Below, piece by piece: positions 1 through 8,058 of a stretch of 18,200 nt of DNA. The DNA is from DASUBV01 sp035763085 (GTDB taxonomy: Bacteria; Actinomycetota; Actinomycetes; Streptosporangiales; Streptosporangiaceae), in the NCBI GenBank assembly GCA_035763085.1, contig DASUBV010000082.1:1-18200 (forward strand), written 5' to 3'. The position numbers were made by a program, and so were the translations under genes. Position 1 is the stretch's first letter. The number at the start of each line of letters is the position of its first letter. The notes under the pieces are model-generated. The model was not told where the DNA came from and did no database searches. It saw nothing but the letters and a program-made list of their open reading frames with translations.

Positions 1-60
1 GGCGTGTGGGTGCGGGCCGGGCCGCGGCCCGGAGTCCGCCTTGCCCCCAGCGGAGGATCC

Positions 61-690
61 ATGTCCGGTACTGTCGCGTCCCCCGGCCCGGCCGCCCCGT
101 CCGCGCCTGCGCCCGCCCCGCGGCCCAAGCCGCGGACCGATGGCGCCGCGGTCAAGGAGATCAACGAGGCACTGGAGGTGATCCGGCACCGGGCCGAGGA
201 GATCCGCAGCGCGCCCGAGCAGCACAAGCCCCGGCTGGTGGTGTCGGACCAGGTGCGCGGGACCAGCATCCTGGACAAGATCGCCGACGCGGTGAACAAG
301 TTCTGCGGCTCGATGTATGTCTTCATCGGCATCACGACGGGCATCGTGGCCTGGCTGTTCCTGGGCAACGTGGTGGGCTTCGACAAGACGCCGTGGCCGC
401 TGCTGCTGACCATCCTCAACCTGCCGCAGCTGTCGATCATGATCTCGCTGCAGGTCAGCGCGAACCGGGCGCAGACGGCCAGCGACAAGCGGGCGATCGC
501 CGACCACGAGACGCTCATCGCTTTGCACACCATGGCGTCGCAGCAGCTCGACCTGCTGCACAAGCAGGACCAGGTGCTGGAGATGCTCAGCCGGTTCGCC
601 AGCAAGGACATGCCGGGCCGCCAGGAGCAGATCCAGGACTGCGTGAACGAGATCCTGGCCAGGGTGTCTGCGGGTCCCGCGACGGCCTGA
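61..690 (+). CDS. DUF1003-family membrane protein
   Basis: Predicted inner-membrane protein of 209 residues, function not established. The ATG at 61 is chosen because a GGAGG ribosome-binding site lies at 52-56, with 4 nt between; an earlier in-frame start has no such site. Residues 1-30 are Pro/Ala-rich and disordered. Residues 31-75 are charged and helical. Two hydrophobic segments follow (about 85-107 and 112-133), separated by a short FDKTPWP turn. A charged helical tail then begins with SANRAQTASDKRAIADHE. Two close membrane helices with an aromatic-Pro turn, followed by an xxNR and a DHE-containing helix, is the DUF1003 pattern. The tail (to about residue 200) could form a coiled coil. 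The family assignment is recognition of the pattern, not a search. It ends 120 nt before ftsH on the same strand, with a hairpin in between, so it is probably a separate unit. Confidence 0.8.
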   Translation: MSGTVASPGPAAPSAPAPAPRPKPRTDGAAVKEINEALEVIRHRAEEIRSAPEQHKPRLVVSDQVRGTSILDKIADAVNKFCGSMYVFIGITTGIVAWLFLGNVVGFDKTPWPLLLTILNLPQLSIMISLQVSANRAQTASDKRAIADHETLIALHTMASQQLDLLHKQDQVLEMLSRFASKDMPGRQEQIQDCVNEILARVSAGPATA

Positions 691-727
691 CCCGGCCCTG
701 ACCCGGCCGGAGACCTCCTGACCGGCC
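686..727 (+). terminator. GC-rich repeat and hairpin after the DUF1003 gene
   Basis: Two perfect tandem copies of the 11-mer CCTGACCCGGC (686-696 and 697-707) begin at the stop codon. They are followed by an inverted repeat, GGCCGG at 705-710 and CCGGCC at 722-727, with an 11-nt loop. No T-run follows, so calling it a terminator is an inference from position and stem alone. Confidence 0.3.
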
Positions 728-810
728 CGGAATATCAGCTCTGGGCGGACATCGGAGGCATGCGGGGGGCCGGCCGGCATATTTTGCCGCCGGATCGCGT
801 ACTCATGGGT

Positions 811-2787
811 ATGACCAAGAAGCCGGTTCCGCCGCCGCCGGGTGACCGCCCCGTCAAGACAGCGCCGCCGCCCCCGCCCAAGTGGCGGTTCTGGCTGTGG
901 CCGGTCGCCATACTGGTCACCATCGGGCTGTACCTGTTCCTGCCGGCGATTCACGTGTCCTCGCCGGTCAACCTGAGCTACTCCCAGTTCACCCAGCAGG
1001 TGGCCCAGCACAAGGTCAAGACCGTCGAGTTCCAGAGCGTCGCGTCGGGCAACAACACCCCGGCCACCGGCAAGCTGACCAACGGCAAGGACTACACCAC
1101 GGTCATCGCGGGCGGGGCCAGCCCCGCCTTCGCCAACCAGCTCAAGTCGCAGGGCGTGCAGAGCGTCAGCGCCGACCAGCCCAGCTCCGGCCTGGGCACC
1201 GAGGTGCTGTCGTGGGTGATCCTGCTGCTGCCGATCATCGTGGTGTTCTGGCTGTTCCGGCGGATGGCGCGGGCCGGCGGCGCGGCCGGCGGCGGCCTGC
1301 AGGGCGTGCTGGGCGTGGGCCGGTCGCGGGCCAAGGTGTTCGATGCCGAGCGGCCGAACACCAAGTTCACCGACGTGGCCGGCTACGAGGGCGCCAAGGC
1401 TGAGGTCGCCGAGGTCGTGGACTTCCTGCGGCACCCCGACCGGTACCGGCGCGCCGGGGCCATGGCGCCGCGCGGCGCCCTGATGATCGGCCCGCCCGGC
1501 ACCGGCAAGACGCTGCTGGCCCGCGCGGTGGCCGGCGAGGCGTCGGTGCCGTTCTTCTCGGTGGCCGGCTCCAGCTTCGTGGAGATGTTCGTCGGCGTCG
1601 GCGCGGCCCGGGTGCGCGACCTGTTCGCCGAGGCGCGCAAGCGGGCGCCCGCGATCATCTTCGTCGACGAGATCGACGCCATCGGCCAGCGCCGGGCGGG
1701 CTCGGGCGCGGTGGTGGCCAACGACGAGCGCGAGCAGACGCTGAACCAGCTGCTGTCGGAGATGGACGGCTTCGACATGACCGAGGGCATCGTGGTGCTC
1801 GGCGCCACCAACCGGCCCGAGGTACTCGACCCCGCCCTGCTGCGGCCCGGCCGCTTCGACCGGCAGATCACCATCCCGCTGCCGACCCTCACCGAGCGCG
1901 CGGCCATCCTCGCCGTGCACGTCCGGGACAAGAAGCTCGGCCCCGGCGTCGACCTGAACGTGGTGGCCCGCGGCACGCCCGGCTTCTCCGGCGCCGACCT
2001 GGCCAACCTGGCCAACGAGGCGGCCATCTTCGCCGTCCGCGACGGCCGCGAGGTGCTGACCGCCGCCGACTTCGACAACGCGCGGGACCGGATCCTGCTC
2101 GGCCGCCGCGAGGGCTCCAACGTGCTGCTGCCCGAGGAGAAGCACGCGGTCGCGATTCACGAGGCCGGCCACGCCCTGGTCGCGGCGCTGTCCGAGCACG
2201 CCGACCCGGTGTCCAAGGTGACGATCCTGCCGGCCGGCCAGGCGCTGGGCGTGACCCAGCAGCTGCCGCTGGTCGAGCGGCACCTGTACGGCGAGGACTA
2301 CCTGTACGACAGCCTCGCGGTGCGCCTGGGCGGCCGCGCCGCCGAGCTGGTCGAGCTCGGCCAGGGGTCCACCGGCGCGGCCAACGACCTGGCCAGCGCC
2401 ACCGACCTGGCCACCAAGATGATCCGCGAGTTCGGCCTGTCACCGGAGCTGGGCCCGGTCGGCTATCCCGAGGGCGGCTCGGTGTTCCTGGGCGGCGGCG
2501 CGCAGGGCGTGTCCAGCCGGCCCTTCGCCGAGGCCACCCAGGCCGCCATCGACCGGGAGGTCGCCCGGCTGCTGCGCGAGGCGGAGGAGACCGCCACCGG
2601 CAAGATCCGCGGCCACCGCGCCGAGCTCGGTGAGCTGGTGCAACTGCTGCTGGAGCGCGAGACCGTCGACGGCGAGGAGGTGTACCGGATCGCCGGGCGC
2701 CCGGTTCCCGGCCGTCACCCCGACGAGCTGACCGTGGCCCCGCGCGCCGTGGCGACCGCCGACGCCGGGCGCGACGGCAGCGGGTAA
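811..2787 (+). CDS. ftsH: ATP-dependent zinc metalloprotease FtsH
   Basis: Membrane-anchored AAA+ protease that unfolds and degrades misfolded or regulatory membrane and cytosolic proteins as a hexamer. From the ATG at 811 it has 658 residues, normal for the family. A Pro-rich cytosolic leader is followed by TM1 (25-47), an extracytoplasmic domain containing VNLSYSQFTQQV, and TM2 (132-150). The AAA+ module has Walker A GPPGTGKT (227-234), Walker B IIFVDEID (282-289) and a second region of homology ending LLRPGRFDR (331-351). The M41 protease domain has the zinc site HEAGH (450-454) and a third ligand, Asp526, in GAANDLASAT. All catalytic residues are present. The start is uncertain: ATGs at 760, 805 and 811 are in frame, the GGAGG at 754-758 is only 1 nt from 760, and neither 805 nor 811 has a clear Shine-Dalgarno. 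It may be a paralogue rather than the main housekeeping copy. Confidence 0.95.
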   Translation: MTKKPVPPPPGDRPVKTAPPPPPKWRFWLWPVAILVTIGLYLFLPAIHVSSPVNLSYSQFTQQVAQHKVKTVEFQSVASGNNTPATGKLTNGKDYTTVIAGGASPAFANQLKSQGVQSVSADQPSSGLGTEVLSWVILLLPIIVVFWLFRRMARAGGAAGGGLQGVLGVGRSRAKVFDAERPNTKFTDVAGYEGAKAEVAEVVDFLRHPDRYRRAGAMAPRGALMIGPPGTGKTLLARAVAGEASVPFFSVAGSSFVEMFVGVGAARVRDLFAEARKRAPAIIFVDEIDAIGQRRAGSGAVVANDEREQTLNQLLSEMDGFDMTEGIVVLGATNRPEVLDPALLRPGRFDRQITIPLPTLTERAAILAVHVRDKKLGPGVDLNVVARGTPGFSGADLANLANEAAIFAVRDGREVLTAADFDNARDRILLGRREGSNVLLPEEKHAVAIHEAGHALVAALSEHADPVSKVTILPAGQALGVTQQLPLVERHLYGEDYLYDSLAVRLGGRAAELVELGQGSTGAANDLASATDLATKMIREFGLSPELGPVGYPEGGSVFLGGGAQGVSSRPFAEATQAAIDREVARLLREAEETATGKIRGHRAELGELVQLLLERETVDGEEVYRIAGRPVPGRHPDELTVAPRAVATADAGRDGSG

Positions 2788-2828
2788 CCGGCCCGGGCAG
2801 CAGGTCGCGCCTGATTGAATGCGAAACG

Positions 2829-3818
2829 ATGAAGCTGCTCGTACTCTCGGCGCACGACGTGCGCGGGCTGCTGGGTTACCCCGCGTGCGTGGCCGCGATG
2901 CGGGTCGCCTTCACCGAGCTGTCCGCGGGCCGGGCTGACCAGCCGCTGCGCACCTGGACCAGCTCGGCGGCCGTGCCCGGCCTGACCGGGATCATGCCCG
3001 CGCTGCTGCCCGGCCCGGCGCGCATCGCCTACGGGCTCAAGGTCATCAGCATCCGGCCCGGCAACGCCGCCCGCGGCGCGGACACGCACCTGGGCCTGAT
3101 GCTGCTGTCCGACTTCGGTACCGGCGAGCCGCTGGCCGTGCTGAACGCCTCGGCGCTCACCGAGATGCGCACCGCCGCGGTGTCCGTGCTGGCCACCGAC
3201 GTGCTGGCCCGGCCCGGCGCCAGTGACCTGGCGATCGTCGGCACCGGCGCGCAGGCCCGCGCGCACGCCCTGGCGTTCAGCCAGGCCCGGCCGCTGCGCC
3301 GGATCCGGATCGGCGGCCGCGACCCGGTGAAGGCGGCCAGCCTCGCCGGCGAGCTGCGCAAGCTGGTCCGGCCCGAGGTCACCGCCGCGCCGTCGGTCCG
3401 GCACGCGGTGGACGGCGCCGACATCATCGTCACTGTGACCGGCTCGCCGGAGCCGGTGCTGCACCGGGACTGGATCGAGCCCGGCGCCCACATCAACGCC
3501 GTCGGCGCCAGCCAGCCGGCCGCCCGCGAGCTGGACGGCGCGCTGGTCGCGGCCGCCGCGCTGTTCGCCGACAGCCGCGCGGCGCTGCTGGCCGAGTCCG
3601 GAGACTTCCTGCTGGCGCAGGCCGACGGTCTGGTCGGGCCCGGCCACGTGCGCGCCGAGCTCGGCGAGGTGCTGACCGGCACCGCCGCGGGGCGCGCGAG
3701 CGACAGCGAGATCACCATCTTCAAGTCGCTCGGCCTGGCCGTCGAGGACGTGGCCGCCGCGCAGGTTGCCTACGAGCAGGCGGCCAGCACAGGTGCCGGG
3801 CAGTGGACCGAGTTCTGA
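2829..3818 (+). CDS. Ornithine cyclodeaminase / mu-crystallin family protein
   Basis: NAD(P)-dependent enzyme family including ornithine cyclodeaminase, alanine dehydrogenase-like enzymes and ketimine reductases; cytosolic. Length 329 residues is typical. Visible family marks are Lys71 in YGLKVIS (substrate-binding lysine region), Arg114 in LTEMRTAAVSVLAT, and the Rossmann loop GTGAQARAHA from residue 138. In true ornithine cyclodeaminase the catalytic Asp lies in a GxDxPGK segment; here the equivalent is GASQPAAREL with Ser at 228. Bona fide ornithine cyclodeaminase activity is therefore unlikely, and an imine reductase or amino-acid dehydrogenase role is more plausible (inference). The ATG at 2829 has no Shine-Dalgarno; a -10-like TTGAAT (2815-2820) sits 8 nt before it, compatible with a leaderless or short-leader mRNA. 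It begins 41 nt after ftsH, so read-through is possible, but no functional link is evident. Confidence 0.88.
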   Translation: MKLLVLSAHDVRGLLGYPACVAAMRVAFTELSAGRADQPLRTWTSSAAVPGLTGIMPALLPGPARIAYGLKVISIRPGNAARGADTHLGLMLLSDFGTGEPLAVLNASALTEMRTAAVSVLATDVLARPGASDLAIVGTGAQARAHALAFSQARPLRRIRIGGRDPVKAASLAGELRKLVRPEVTAAPSVRHAVDGADIIVTVTGSPEPVLHRDWIEPGAHINAVGASQPAARELDGALVAAAALFADSRAALLAESGDFLLAQADGLVGPGHVRAELGEVLTGTAAGRASDSEITIFKSLGLAVEDVAAAQVAYEQAASTGAGQWTEF

Positions 3819-3905
3819 GCATTACAACGGCACAGCACGGCCATCGCATCCACGGCGACCTGCAAGCTCCAGCTCGCGGCGGTGCCAGACGGGCGAAGGT
3901 GCCGG

Positions 3906-6377
3906 CTAGCCCTGCGGGGTGGGTATCTGGTAGACGCCCCGGCCGAAGGTGGCGGCGTAGATCGTCTTGCCGTCGCCGCTGAACTTCAGGTCGGTAACAG
4001 CGGTGTTGGGCAGCCCGGTGCCCAGCCGGGCCCAGCTCTTGTTCCCGTTCTCCAGGTAGAAGGCGCCGAAGTCGGTGGTGGCGTAGAGCTGGTGGCCGGC
4101 CTGGTCGTAGGTGAGCATCCACACCGGGGAGCTGGGCAGGTTGGCGGTGATGTCGTGCCAGGTCGCCCCGCCGTCGGTGGTCTCCCAGACGTTGTCCCGC
4201 TGCGGCCGGCTGCCATCCTTGTAGCTGGCGAAGCCGACATAGACGTGGTCAGAGTCGGTCGGGTCGACCAGCATCGTGGTCACCCACCGCTGCGGCAGCA
4301 CCCCGGCCCCGAGCTGCGTCCAGGTGACCTGGCTGGGATCGCTCGCGGTCGCGTTGGTGGTCTTCCACACCTTGCCGGTGTCGGTGCCCGCATAGATCGT
4401 GCTCGCCGGCGTCGCCGGTGTACCGGTGGACTTGGCCGGGGCGATCTCGGTGACCGTGCCGTACTCGTTGGCGTAGGTCTGGTCCGAATTGATCTCATTC
4501 GCCGGCACGACGCCGGGCAGGCTCTGCGGGCTGTCGGGGGTGTCCGGGCTGATTATCGTCCAGGCCCCGGTTCCGGACACGATGCCGTCGCCGGAGCGGG
4601 CGATTGACGTGCCCGCGACATACACGTAATTCGGGTCGGCCGGATCCAGTACCAGCGGAGAGTCGGTGGTGACCCGGGTGTTCGACGGCCAGTCCGGGGA
4701 GCTGAGCGTGGTCCGGGTAGTGGTGACGCCCGGACCGGTTGCGGCCGAGTCCACGAACCGGGAGCAGCTCACATGCGGCGGCGAGCCCTGCGAGCACTCG
4801 TAGTACACCAGCTGGTTGTCGGGGTTGATCTGCACGTAGTGGCCGTCGCCGCCGCCGAAGGAATTCCACTGCGTCAGGTCGGTGGGCTCGGTCCCCGGCG
4901 TCCAGCTGCGGATGCTGCCCTGGTCTTGCAGGCCGGCGACGATACGTGACGGGTCCTGCTGGGACACCGCTATGTGGTACGCCTGGTTCCACGGCTCGAC
5001 CCGGGCGTGGGTCCAGGTGCCGGTGGCGCCGTTCTGCGTGGAGTAGTAGACGCCGCCGTCGTCTCCCAGGTACACCTGGCCGGGCACGTTGGGGTCCCAG
5101 GCCATGGCGTGCTGGTCGGCGTGCGGGCCGCGGGACCTGGTCCACGTGTTCCCGCCGTCGGTTGAGTCCATGAGGCTGATGTCGGCAGCGAAGACGTGGT
5201 TGTCGTTGGCGGGATCGACCCAGAGCCGGCCGAAGTACCATTCGTAGCCGGCGGTGGGGCTGCCCGGCTCAGCGCCGCCGCAGGTCCAGGTCTGCCCGGC
5301 GTCGTCGGAGACGTAAAAGCCCTTGTCCGGCCCGTTGAAGCCCGAGGACTGGATATAGACCCGGTCCGGGTTGCTGGGGGCGAACGCGATCCCGATCCGG
5401 CCCAGGTCCGGGCTCACGTCCAGCCCGCTCCCGGACGCGTCCCACGAGCACACTGGCCCGGTGATGTTCGAGTTGTCCAGCCGGGCCCAGGTCCGCCCGT
5501 CGTCGGCGGAGCGATACAGCCCGGACCCGGTACCGCCGTAGTGGAACGCGCCGTCAGTCCGGAATTTGTCGGACAGCGAGGCGAGGATGATGTTCGGGTT
5601 GGCAGGGTCGACTGCGACGTCGATCGCGCCCGTCGTGGAGTTCGGCGGCGCCAAAGATTTCACCCAGGTCTTGCCGCCGTCGGTAGTGTGGTATAGCCCG
5701 CGCTGGTGTGAGGTCACCTGAAGCCAGCCGGAGGCAGCCGCCCACACCTCGTTCGGGTTGTCCGGGTTGACGGCGATCCGGCCGAACGCCCCGCTGTTCG
5801 GCAGCCCCGACAACTGCCAGCTCTTCCCGCCGTCGGCGGACTTGTAGATGCCGTTACCCAGCGGCGCCGCGTCGGTGAGGAACTGGTCGCCGCCGCCGGA
5901 CGAGTTCGCCTCGCCCGTGCCCGCCCACAGCGTGCCGTCCGAGCCGCGGGCCAGGGCCCCCATCACCTGGACATTCGACGCCGGCCACGCCGGCGTCCAG
6001 GTCACCCCGCCGTCGGTGCTCTTCATGATCCCGCCGCTAGCGACAGCGGCGTAGACCGTGCTCGGCGTGGTCGTCGGGTCCACCGCGAGATCGATCACAC
6101 GGCCACCGATATTGGTCGGACCGACGAACTTCCAGGCAGCGGCGTCGCCGACCGGGACATCCGCGGCCTGCTGGCGGGCCTGCGCCACCTGCGCCTGGGT
6201 CACCGGCTGGCCGTTGACCAGGGCAGTGCTATCCGCCGCGGCCCCGGCGTTACCAGTCTGCGCGGCATCGCCGTGGCTGGCGGCCGCCGCCGGCCCCGCC
6301 GCCGCCACCGCCGTTCCAGCGACCGTCCCGGCCGCCGCCAGAACAGCTGCCAGCCGTATGACCCGACTGCGCCCCAT
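3906..6377 (-). CDS. Secreted Asp-box (BNR/sialidase-like) beta-propeller protein
   Basis: Exported protein of 823 residues made of beta-propeller repeats. Start 6377 is chosen because a GGGGAGG ribosome-binding site lies about 9 nt upstream and the protein then opens with a signal peptide: MGRSR, a hydrophobic Ala-rich core, and probable cleavage after the AAA near residue 33. Seven Asp boxes (S/T-x-D-x-G-x-x-W) are visible: STDGGVTW 120-127, SADGGKSW 180-187, TTDGGKTW 231-238, SADDGRTW 290-297, SDDAGQTW 357-364, STDGGNTW 405-412 and TTDGGATW 733-740. Phrases such as VDPANPN and INPDNQ mark blade edges, suggesting one or two propellers. The fold is shared by sialidases, GH74 xyloglucanases, VPS10 receptors and photosystem assembly factors, so no substrate can be assigned. 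There is no membrane anchor, LPXTG sorting signal or binding module; it ends in a strand-like YAATFGRGVYQI. It converges on the upstream cyclodeaminase-family gene. Confidence 0.88.
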   Translation of the reverse strand: MGRSRVIRLAAVLAAAGTVAGTAVAAAGPAAAASHGDAAQTGNAGAAADSTALVNGQPVTQAQVAQARQQAADVPVGDAAAWKFVGPTNIGGRVIDLAVDPTTTPSTVYAAVASGGIMKSTDGGVTWTPAWPASNVQVMGALARGSDGTLWAGTGEANSSGGGDQFLTDAAPLGNGIYKSADGGKSWQLSGLPNSGAFGRIAVNPDNPNEVWAAASGWLQVTSHQRGLYHTTDGGKTWVKSLAPPNSTTGAIDVAVDPANPNIILASLSDKFRTDGAFHYGGTGSGLYRSADDGRTWARLDNSNITGPVCSWDASGSGLDVSPDLGRIGIAFAPSNPDRVYIQSSGFNGPDKGFYVSDDAGQTWTCGGAEPGSPTAGYEWYFGRLWVDPANDNHVFAADISLMDSTDGGNTWTRSRGPHADQHAMAWDPNVPGQVYLGDDGGVYYSTQNGATGTWTHARVEPWNQAYHIAVSQQDPSRIVAGLQDQGSIRSWTPGTEPTDLTQWNSFGGGDGHYVQINPDNQLVYYECSQGSPPHVSCSRFVDSAATGPGVTTTRTTLSSPDWPSNTRVTTDSPLVLDPADPNYVYVAGTSIARSGDGIVSGTGAWTIISPDTPDSPQSLPGVVPANEINSDQTYANEYGTVTEIAPAKSTGTPATPASTIYAGTDTGKVWKTTNATASDPSQVTWTQLGAGVLPQRWVTTMLVDPTDSDHVYVGFASYKDGSRPQRDNVWETTDGGATWHDITANLPSSPVWMLTYDQAGHQLYATTDFGAFYLENGNKSWARLGTGLPNTAVTDLKFSGDGKTIYAATFGRGVYQIPTPQG

Positions 6378-6584
6378 CGTTTCCAGCCTCCCCGCGCCGA
6401 CCGGCACGCAGCGCAAACTGCGCTGGTACGGCGGCAACGCTAATCGGCCCGCTTGCCCTTCGTCATCCGACAGATGTCCAAATCTGGCCGCGTTTTCTTC
6501 GACACCGGATGTGCCCGGCAAAGCGCCGCCTTTACCTGCCGGCGCGGCTGGCGACATGCCCGGAATCGTCGGCGTACAGGGCTG
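6378..6584. other. Non-coding upstream region of the propeller gene
   Basis: Carries the ribosome-binding site of the propeller gene (GGGGAGG on the - strand) and probably its promoter. On the - strand TTGGAC (around 6476) and GATTAG (around 6443) are possible elements, but their spacing is poor and no promoter is called. The short open frame at 6440-6643 (-) has no ribosome-binding site, atypical composition and no recognisable family. Confidence 0.4.
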
Positions 6585-6700
6585 TAGGGTCCGTCTTCAA
6601 AGATCGTCCGGCGGTCGATCATGGCGGCGTGGTACGCCGTCATGAACTCACCGACGAGAAGCGGGAGTTACTCGCTCCGCTGCCGTATGACGACCGACCG
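6585..6700 (+). mobile_element. IS5-family transposase remnant (N-terminal fragment)
   Basis: From the GTG at 6629 the + frame reads VVRRHELTDEKRELLAP followed by LPYDDRP. This matches the conserved opening of IS5-type (IS402/DUF4096-like) transposases, usually of the form RRHELTDEEWELLAPLLP. Only about 24 codons survive, after which the frame enters the antisense of the FAD oxidoreductase. The upstream stretch TAGGGTCCGTCTTCAAAGAT (6585-6604) could be part of the left terminal inverted repeat, but no right end is present to confirm it. The DDE catalytic region is missing, so this is an inactive scar. Recognition is from memory of the family motif; the boundaries are approximate, apart from the abrupt loss of homology at 6700/6701. 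Confidence 0.6.
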
Positions 6701-7708
6701 CTAGAAGCGGTCCAGACGGCAGCCGGCCAGCAACGGCTCGACGGCGCCGTCGACCAGTTCCCGGGCGGCCAGGCGGCCCACAGCCGGGGCGAGCGTGACC
6801 GCGGAGTGCAGCACCGCCACATAGAGGCCGGGCACCTCAGCGACCGGGCCGACGATCGGCTCGCCGTCGGCCGGCATGGGGCGCATGCCGACCCGGGTCC
6901 TGAGCAGCTCGACGTTCGCGGCGCCGCGGAAGGTGGACCGGACGGCGGCGAGAGTCCGCTCGGGCGAGTCTGCGGCGGCGACCAGCCGGTCCGCGGCGAC
7001 CTGCCGGAGATCGAAGTCCCGGTTGTTGACCACGGTGCGGACCAGGCCGGCCGGAGCGCGGAACCGCAAGAGCGTCGCCGGCGACGGGTCGACCGGGACG
7101 CGGATGCCGAGCGGGGCGCCCAGCGCGGCCGTGGCCACGCCTGCCGCGAGCACCACAGTCGCACCGGACAGGGACCCTGCGGCCGTCTCGACCCCGGCAA
7201 CCCGGCCGGCGGCGTCCCGGCGGACCGCGGTGACCGGGGTATCCGGATGGACCCGGGCGCCGTGGGCGCGGGCACCCGCGACCAGCCGCGCGGTCACGCC
7301 CACCGGGTCGACGGAGCCGTCACCGGGTGCCCAGAGGGCCCACTCCGGGGGCTGCCGCAGGGCGGGCTCGAGCGTCGCCACGGTGGCCGCGTCCACAATC
7401 TCCTGCCCGGGCCCCGCCTCCGGCGTGCCGTCCGCCGCGCCCCAGGACACAGAGCCGGACCAGGTCACCGGGAGTCCCGGGAGCTCGGCCTCGAGCCGGC
7501 GGTACTCCTGCGTCGCGGTCGCCCGCAGCGCGGCGGCTGGAGCGGTGCGTATGCCGGAGGCTGCGATCCAGGCGAACGAGTCTGCCGTCACGCCGGCGCC
7601 CGGCGGCCCGGCGTCGACGAGGGTCACGACGGCACCGGCTCGGGCGGCGTGATAGGCCACCGAGGCGCCGACGATGCCGGCGCCGACGACCACCACGTCG
7701 CTGCTCAC
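6701..7708 (-). CDS. FAD-dependent oxidoreductase, D-amino-acid/sarcosine oxidase (DAO) family
   Basis: Probable cytosolic flavoenzyme oxidising an amino acid or secondary amine; the substrate cannot be fixed. The 335 residues begin with an FAD-binding Rossmann motif VVVGAGIVGASVAYH (Gly9, Gly11, Gly14), a second strand ending in the ribose-binding acid Asp32 (LVDAG), and ADSFAWIAAS. The C-terminal FAD contact LHSAVTLAPAVGRLAAREL and the ending CRLDRF resemble the usual family end (often RPDRF), so the 3' end looks native although transposase-like DNA starts at the very next base. The start is the GTG at 7708. It has no clear Shine-Dalgarno and lies 7 nt after the corrected stop of the preceding small gene, fitting translational coupling in a MarR-led operon. 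It is slightly shorter than many relatives (about 370 residues), the difference lying in the middle domain. Confidence 0.88.
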   Translation of the reverse strand: MSSDVVVVGAGIVGASVAYHAARAGAVVTLVDAGPPGAGVTADSFAWIAASGIRTAPAAALRATATQEYRRLEAELPGLPVTWSGSVSWGAADGTPEAGPGQEIVDAATVATLEPALRQPPEWALWAPGDGSVDPVGVTARLVAGARAHGARVHPDTPVTAVRRDAAGRVAGVETAAGSLSGATVVLAAGVATAALGAPLGIRVPVDPSPATLLRFRAPAGLVRTVVNNRDFDLRQVAADRLVAAADSPERTLAAVRSTFRGAANVELLRTRVGMRPMPADGEPIVGPVAEVPGLYVAVLHSAVTLAPAVGRLAARELVDGAVEPLLAGCRLDRF

Positions 7709-7715
7709 CGCTGGC

Positions 7716-8058
7716 TCAGCACGCTGACGACGTTCCCCTCTGGTCGCGGCCGAAGAAGCAGCGCACGCGAGCGTCCACGTCGTCGACCCCGGCGGACACG
7801 GCCGACAGCAAAGAGGCGGGCTCGTCGTGGCTCATCAGGCTGTACTCGACCCCGGGCCATGCGGGGCCGGCCGGCCAAAGCCACGGTCCAGCCGCGGCCG
7901 ATCACCGGCTCCCAGCCCAGCTGGCAGAACTCCTGGCTCTCCGCCAGCGCCCGGCTGGCCAGGTCCGCCATGCGTCTCGCACGCTCACCCGCAGCACGGT
8001 ACCGCAGGGCGGCCGGCCGTCCTCGCCGCAGCCGAGCGGCAGCCGCCCTAATCCGCAC
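7716..8058 (-). pseudogene. Small gene of unknown function, interrupted by a +1 frameshift
   Basis: Between the MarR gene and the FAD enzyme, two overlapping - strand frames each show strongly G/C-biased third positions in only one half. The first reads MADLASRALAESQEFCQLGW, continuing to GRGWTVALAGRP; the second reads AWPGVEYSLMSHDEPASLL, continuing to VRCFFGRD and stopping at 7716-7718. They join exactly if one C is removed from the CCCC run (GGGG at 7863-7866 on the + strand), giving ...ALAGRPAWPGVEYS... in about 113 codons from a GTG at 8058 (or about 84 from the ATG at 7971). I do not recognise the family. As written, the first frame runs on in poor coding sequence to a TGA at 7705-7707 that overlaps the GTG of the next gene. 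The break could be a real mutation, a sequencing error in a homopolymer, or programmed slippage; the first two are likelier. Confidence 0.5.

Noticed and set aside
760..810. ATG at 760 as the ftsH start
   Set aside because: Its GGAGG is only 1 nt away, too close to work, and the added residues (RGAGRHILPPDRVL) are unlike FtsH N-termini. It cannot be fully excluded.
3906..6377. Calling the propeller protein a sialidase or GH74 xyloglucanase
   Set aside because: Asp boxes are structural and shared by many families; no sialidase Arg triad or GH74 catalytic aspartates could be located with confidence.
6440..6643. 67-codon - strand open frame upstream of the propeller gene
   Set aside because: No ribosome-binding site, no family resemblance, and it overlaps the opposite-strand transposase remnant.
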